From an uncultured Collinsella sp. (GTDB lineage Bacteria > Actinomycetota > Coriobacteriia > Coriobacteriales > Coriobacteriaceae): a stretch of DNA of 18,554 bases. Shown here in pieces: positions 15,420-18,554 of the stretch (the stretch's first letter is position 1; each line of letters begins with the position of its first letter). The translations under genes were made by a program, and so were the position numbers. The stretch spans positions 1 through 18,554 of the forward strand of contig UQHW01000038.1 in the NCBI GenBank assembly GCA_900540935.1, given 5' to 3'. A model generated the notes under the pieces. It made no database searches and was not told where the DNA came from. It saw only the letters and a program-made list of their open reading frames with translations.

Positions 15420-16043
15420 ATGAAGGTTCTTTTAGTCAATGGCAGCCCCAAGGCAAACGGCAACACTGCCCGCGCACTCGCCGAGATCGCAGAGCAGCTC
15501 AATGCCGAAGGCATTGATACCGAGGTGTTTCAGCTAGGCGCCAAGCCCATTCGCGATTGCATCGGTTGCGGCCAGTGTGGCAAACTTGGCGGTCGCTGCA
15601 CCTTTGACGATGACGTGGTGAACGAGCTGATCGCTGCCGCCGAGCAGGCAGATGGCTTTGTCTTTGGCTCGCCCGTCTACTATGCGCACCCCAGCGGACG
15701 CATCCTTTCGGCCCTCGATCGCGCATTCTATGCCGGCAGCAAAGCCTTTGCACACAAGCCGGGTGCTGCCGTCGCCGTTGCCCGTCGCGGCGGCACGTCG
15801 ACCACCTTCGACGTGCTCAATAAGTACTTCACCATCAACCAGATGCCCGTGGTTGCTTCCACGTACTGGAACAACGTGTTTGGCGCCATGCCGGGCGAGG
15901 CCGCCCAGGACGCCGAGGGCCTGGCCACCATGCGCAACATCGGCAAGAACATGGCCTGGCTCCTGCATTGTATCGAGGCAGGACAGGCCGCCGGCATCGA
16001 AGCCCCCGAAGCCGATCGCGAGCGCACCAACTTCATCAGGTAG
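15420..16043 (+). CDS. Flavodoxin-fold NAD(P)H oxidoreductase, iron-sulfur flavoprotein-like
   Basis: A 207-residue cytoplasmic flavoprotein of the NADPH-dependent FMN reductase/Isf group. The FMN phosphate loop is NGSPKANGNT (7-16). The compact cluster motif is C-x2-C-x2-C-x6-C (Cys47, 50, 53, 60), as in iron-sulfur flavoproteins that bind 4Fe-4S. GSPVYYAHPSG (about 85-95) is the flavin-ring loop. These proteins move electrons in anaerobes, for instance in oxygen or quinone reduction; the substrate here is unknown. The start ATG 15420 is preferred over the adjoining GTG 15417 for its 6-nt spacing from GGAG. The ArsC-like gene begins 17 bp after the stop, suggesting a two-gene operon. Confidence 0.9.
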   Translation: MKVLLVNGSPKANGNTARALAEIAEQLNAEGIDTEVFQLGAKPIRDCIGCGQCGKLGGRCTFDDDVVNELIAAAEQADGFVFGSPVYYAHPSGRILSALDRAFYAGSKAFAHKPGAAVAVARRGGTSTTFDVLNKYFTINQMPVVASTYWNNVFGAMPGEAAQDAEGLATMRNIGKNMAWLLHCIEAGQAAGIEAPEADRERTNFIR

Positions 16044-16060
16044 AACGGCGGAACAAATAC

Positions 16061-16402
16061 ATGAACGTGCAAATTTTTGGCACCAAGAAGTCCTTCGACA
16101 CCAAGAAGGCACAGCGTTATTTTAAGGAGCGCCGCATTAAGGTGCAGTTTATCGACCTTAAGGAAAAGGAGATGAGCAAGGGCGAGCTCACGAGCGTGAT
16201 GCAGGCGGTCGGCGGTATCGACAAGCTGCTCAACCCCAAAGCCAAGGACGAGGAAACGCTCGCACTCATCCAGCACCTCACCTCTAGCCAGCGCTTCGAC
16301 AAGCTACTCGAGAATCAGCAGGTCTTGGCCGAGCCCATCGTGCGCAACGGCAAAAAGGCCACCGTCGGTTATTGCCCCGATGTATGGGGAGCCTGGGAGT
16401 AG
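16061..16402 (+). CDS. ArsC/Spx-fold protein lacking the catalytic cysteine
   Basis: A 113-residue thioredoxin-fold protein of the ArsC/Spx/YffB family (PF03960). The amino end IFGTKKSFDTKKAQRYFKER aligns with the usual nucleophile region (xxNCDTxKKA), but Phe12 stands where the cysteine should be. The carboxy end EPIVRNGKKATVGYCP keeps the family's cis-proline region and the VGY strand. Two family members act as arsenate reductase (ArsC) and RNA polymerase-binding regulator (Spx); without the cysteine, reductase chemistry is unlikely. No arsenic-resistance gene is near. It follows the flavoprotein gene by 17 bp, with a modest GGCGGAA ribosome site, and is probably co-transcribed. Confidence 0.88.
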   Translation: MNVQIFGTKKSFDTKKAQRYFKERRIKVQFIDLKEKEMSKGELTSVMQAVGGIDKLLNPKAKDEETLALIQHLTSSQRFDKLLENQQVLAEPIVRNGKKATVGYCPDVWGAWE

Positions 16403-16488
16403 CCTGTGTTATTTGCCAGCGCGTGGGTATAAGAGCAGGCGTTTGGCATATGATTCAACTGTAAGCCATGTCTAACAAAGGAGGGCAC

Positions 16489-17619
16489 ATGCCCAACAAA
16501 CCCGTAAAGATCATCATGCTTACCGGCTACCTCGGTGCCGGCAAGACCACATTGCTCAACCACATCCTCGCCAACGACGGTGGCATCCGCGCCGCCGTGA
16601 TCGTCAACGATATCGGCGAGATCAACGTCGATGCCAGCCTCATCGCCGACGGCGGCCTTTCCGAGACCGACGACCTCATCCCGCTCACCAACGGCTGCAT
16701 CTGCTGCACGCTTTCGGACGACCTTGCCAACCAGCTGCAGGGCATCGCCGATTCGGGCGACTTCGATTACATCATCATCGAGGCCTCGGGCATTTGCGAG
16801 CCTATCCCCATCGCCTACACCATCTCGAGCTTCTGCGACGAGGCCAAGGTGGGCGGCGAGCCCAAGCTCGCGCTCGACAACATCGTGGCCGTGGTCGACT
16901 GCGCCCGCATGTACGACGAGTTCAACGGCGGTCGCGACCTGCTGGCTGAGGATATCGACGAGGACGACATCGAGAGCCTGCTCATCCAGCAGATCGAGTT
17001 TTGCTCCACGCTGATCCTCAACAAGACCGATACCGTGAGCCCTGAGCAAATCGCCGAGCTCAAGGCCATCGTGCGCAGCCTGCAGAAAGACGCCGTAATT
17101 GTCGAGGCCCAAAACGGCGAGGTCCCCATGGAGGAGCTGCTCGATACCGACCGCTTCGACTTTATGCGCGCCTACAACTCCGCCGCCTGGATCGAGGCCA
17201 TGGAGCACCCCGAGGAGCACGACGACCCCGAGGTGCTCGAGTACGACATCGAGACCTTTGTGTACTCGCGCCGCAAGCCGTTTGACCTGCAGAAGTTCAC
17301 CGATTTTGTTGAGCAGGAATGGCCCGACGAGGTCATTCGCGTCAAGGGTCCGCTGTGGCAGACCGGCGATCCGGACATGTGCTACATGTTTGAGCAGGCC
17401 GGCCACCAGATGCGCCTGATGGAGAACGGCCTGTTTGTCGACTCCGCGCCCGAGGGCGAGAAGCAGAAGATCATCGACGAGAACCCCGAGATCATGCAGA
17501 TTTGGGACGACGAGACGGGCGACCGCATGACGAGCCTGTGCATCATCGGCCGTCACATGGACAAGGATGCGCTCATCGCCTCCCTTGATGCCTGCCTGAC
17601 CGACTGGCACCGCGCCTAG
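16489..17619 (+). CDS. COG0523-family GTPase (CobW/YjiA-type metallochaperone)
   Basis: A 376-residue G3E-family GTPase. The Walker A motif is GYLGAGKTT (13-21), the metal-binding CICC (70-73) matches the family CxCC, and NKTD (178-181) is the guanine-recognition motif. The CobW carboxy-terminal domain spans about 250-375 (IRVKGPLWQTGD at 283-294). A short HPEEHDD (240-246) may add metal ligands. The family loads metals, chiefly zinc or cobalt, into target proteins using GTP; subgroup cannot be set by eye. AAAGGAGGG ends 3 nt before the chosen ATG 16489; the in-frame ATG at 16468 has no ribosome site. An 86-bp gap precedes it; no clear Zur site or cobalamin riboswitch was recognised there. 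A strong terminator follows. Confidence 0.92.
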   Translation: MPNKPVKIIMLTGYLGAGKTTLLNHILANDGGIRAAVIVNDIGEINVDASLIADGGLSETDDLIPLTNGCICCTLSDDLANQLQGIADSGDFDYIIIEASGICEPIPIAYTISSFCDEAKVGGEPKLALDNIVAVVDCARMYDEFNGGRDLLAEDIDEDDIESLLIQQIEFCSTLILNKTDTVSPEQIAELKAIVRSLQKDAVIVEAQNGEVPMEELLDTDRFDFMRAYNSAAWIEAMEHPEEHDDPEVLEYDIETFVYSRRKPFDLQKFTDFVEQEWPDEVIRVKGPLWQTGDPDMCYMFEQAGHQMRLMENGLFVDSAPEGEKQKIIDENPEIMQIWDDETGDRMTSLCIIGRHMDKDALIASLDACLTDWHRA

Positions 17620-17658
17620 GTTTATCCAAGCGGGCATTGTTCCGCCTACGTAACCGCC

Positions 17659-17693
17659 AAACCACCACGAAGGTGCCCTTCGTGGTGGTTTTT
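17659..17693 (+). terminator. Rho-independent terminator after COG0523 gene
   Basis: A near-perfect 15-bp stem (17659-17673 with 17677-17691, TGC loop) built on ACCACCACGAAGG/CCTTCGTGGTGGT, followed by TTTTTCG. It lies between the GTPase gene and trmL. Confidence 0.92.
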
Positions 17694-17714
17694 CGTTCTA
17701 AGCCAAGGAGATTC

Positions 17715-18314
17715 ATGTTCAACATTGTGCTGTATGCGCCCGAGATTCCGGCCAATACGGGCAATATCGGCCGTACCTGCGTGGTCACCGGCGCCCATCT
17801 GCATCTGGTGGAGCCGCTGGGCTTTTCGCTCGATGACAAGACGGTGCGTCGCGCCGGTCTGGGCTACTGGCAAAACTTGGACGTGACGACCTATGCCGGC
17901 TGGGAGGATTTCCTTGCGCGCAACGGCCTCTCCCCCGCCGACGAGCGCCTGCATCTGCTAACCAAAAAGGCACGCCGCACCTATGTGCAGAGTACCTACC
18001 GCGATGGAGACTACTTGGTCTTTGGCAGCGAGAGCTCGGGCATTCCCGAGCCACTGCTTGCCGCGGCGTCCGAGCGCTGCGAGCGCATCCCGATGCTGCG
18101 CGATTGTGACTCACTCGATAACGCCGAGGCCTGGGAAGCCCACGAGGAATCGCTGGGGCATACCCAGGACAGCCACGAGGCCATCCTTCGGCAGGATATC
18201 TGCGGCAACTTCGTCGACCCGGACGACTACCGCATCAGCGCTCTCAACCTCTCCAACAGCGCCGCCATCGTCCTCTACGAGGCCCTGCGCCAAACAGGCT
18301 TTGCCGGCATGTGA
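17715..18314 (+). CDS. trmL: tRNA (cytidine(34)-2'-O)-methyltransferase
   Basis: A 199-residue SPOUT-class enzyme that methylates the 2'-OH of the wobble base of certain leucine tRNAs with SAM. Motifs: NTGNIGR (14-20), FGSESSGIP (103-111) and ALNLSNSAAI (176-185), which form the knotted SAM site. TrmL is usually about 155-160 residues; here an acidic segment of roughly 40 residues (about 129-172) lies between RIPM and the last motif. The segment keeps the frame and good codon use, so it looks like a lineage insertion rather than a sequencing error. The start ATG 17715 has AAGGAG 6 nt upstream; the longer open frame runs back through the terminator and is rejected. The stop codon lies inside a REP-like palindrome. 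Confidence 0.93.
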   Translation: MFNIVLYAPEIPANTGNIGRTCVVTGAHLHLVEPLGFSLDDKTVRRAGLGYWQNLDVTTYAGWEDFLARNGLSPADERLHLLTKKARRTYVQSTYRDGDYLVFGSESSGIPEPLLAAASERCERIPMLRDCDSLDNAEAWEAHEESLGHTQDSHEAILRQDICGNFVDPDDYRISALNLSNSAAIVLYEALRQTGFAGM

Positions 18315-18339
18315 CAAAGGGGCAGTCCCTCTGTCACAT
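18309..18339. repeat. REP-like palindrome at trmL stop
   Basis: ATGTGACA-a-AGGG (18309-18321) is mirrored by CCCT-c-TGTCACAT with a GCAGT-type centre. No T-run follows. It resembles the GTGACAAAGGG...CCCTTTGTCAC palindrome that I recall as recurrent in Coriobacteriia and other gut bacterial genomes; that resemblance is from memory and not checked. Confidence 0.6.
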
Positions 18340-18350
18340 TCGACCGCCAT

Positions 18351-18410
18351 ATAGTTAAACGTAATTAATCACTTTTAACTGAAATTAACTAAAATAAAAT
18401 GAAATTAACC
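18351..18410 (+). repeat. Six 10-bp phased AT-rich units with TTAA core
   Basis: TTAA begins at 18355, 18365, 18375, 18385 and 18405, with the degenerate TAAA at 18395. Every unit is exactly 10 bp; TGAAATTAAC occurs twice, 20 bp apart. The block is strikingly AT-rich in a GC-rich window. It sits directly upstream of a strong RBS and short ORF and probably contains the promoter. One-turn spacing suggests cooperative binding on one DNA face or intrinsic bending. Confidence 0.8.
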
Positions 18411-18432
18411 CGAGACGCTAAAGGAGGGCATT

Positions 18433-18525
18433 GTGGAATACCTCGAAAACCCGTTTACCCCCAGTTTTGGTGAGGTTCCTGCCCATCTCGCTGGCAGACA
18501 GGTAGCGCGCAGAGATGTGGTGTAA
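18433..18525 (+). pseudogene. Truncated 5' remnant of an AAA-type ATPase gene, or 30-aa peptide
   Basis: A 30-codon frame beginning GTG (18433), with AAGGAGG (18421-18427) 5 nt upstream, encoding MEYLENPFTPSFGEVPAHLA, then GRQVARRDVV and a TAA stop. The NPFTPSFGEVPxxLAGR opening resembles, from memory, the extreme amino end of long ATP-binding proteins in Coriobacteriia, where a Walker A motif would follow some 20 residues later. Here the frame ends instead and a terminator starts at the stop codon. The simplest reading is a large internal or 3' deletion, possibly joining the 5' end to the last codons. A functional small peptide with its own promoter, RBS and terminator is the alternative. 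Confidence 0.5.
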
Positions 18526-18554
18526 GAGGCGGGGCATGCCCCGCCTCTTCTCTT
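18524..18554 (+). terminator. Strong Rho-independent terminator at right edge
   Basis: AAGAGGCGGGG and CCCCGCCTCTT form an 11-bp perfect stem around CATG (18524-18549), followed by CTCTT, where the window ends. It overlaps the stop of the 30-codon frame. Confidence 0.85.

Noticed and set aside
16403..16488. Zur box or cobalamin riboswitch before the COG0523 gene
   Set aside because: Only a loose ATGATTCAA-like string is present, no convincing dyad and no B12 box.
16369..17637. A 422-codon minus-strand frame, longer than the GTPase opposite it
   Set aside because: It mirrors the COG0523 gene exactly, has no recognisable motif, and arises from GC-rich third-position bias; the plus strand has Walker A, CxCC and NKTD.

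Overview
The window is GC-rich chromosomal DNA. Its genes are tightly packed with strong AGGAGG-type ribosome binding sites and frequent hairpin terminators. Protein style, a TPP-riboswitch thiM operon, a GTGACA..TGTCAC REP-like palindrome and a fragment beginning like a Coriobacteriia ATPase point to a gut actinobacterium of class Coriobacteriia, most likely Collinsella or a close relative. This placement is inferred from pattern recognition; no search was run. No tRNA, rRNA, CRISPR array, intact transposase or phage gene was seen.

Layout. 1-2206: a degenerate peptide deformylase-like gene on the minus strand, whose stop codon lies inside a 109-bp imperfect palindrome, divergent from a purine-type NCS2 permease. 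2228-4336: a small serine esterase convergent with a uracil-type NCS2 permease, sharing a bidirectional terminator. 4460-7564, all minus: a HAD phosphatase and a LysR regulator (10 bp apart), then a MetE-like methyltransferase with two dyad-symmetric candidate operators upstream. 7629-9663, plus: a TPP riboswitch with terminator platform controlling thiM, an MTH1187-family thiamine-binding protein and thiE (thiamine salvage). 9764-10633: a patatin-like lipase on the minus strand.

10971-15345 encodes two paralogous soluble cyclic-di-GMP proteins in tandem. The first has five modules: active-looking GGDEF, PAS-like, two degenerate GGDEFs and an intact-looking EAL. The second has only the first three. 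15420-18314 holds an iron-sulfur flavoprotein-like reductase, an ArsC/Spx-fold protein lacking its cysteine, a COG0523 (CobW-type) GTPase metallochaperone and the tRNA methyltransferase TrmL, which carries an inserted segment.

The right edge (18309-18554) is the least ordinary part. It has a REP-like palindrome at the trmL stop, then an AT-rich island of six 10-bp units carrying TTAA in exact helical phase. Next come a strong RBS and a 30-codon ORF that looks like the amino end of a large AAA ATPase cut short, and then a strong terminator. It reads as the control region of a deleted or miniaturised gene. Apart from this edge the window is mostly housekeeping and nutrient uptake; I do not see a convincing multi-gene novel system.
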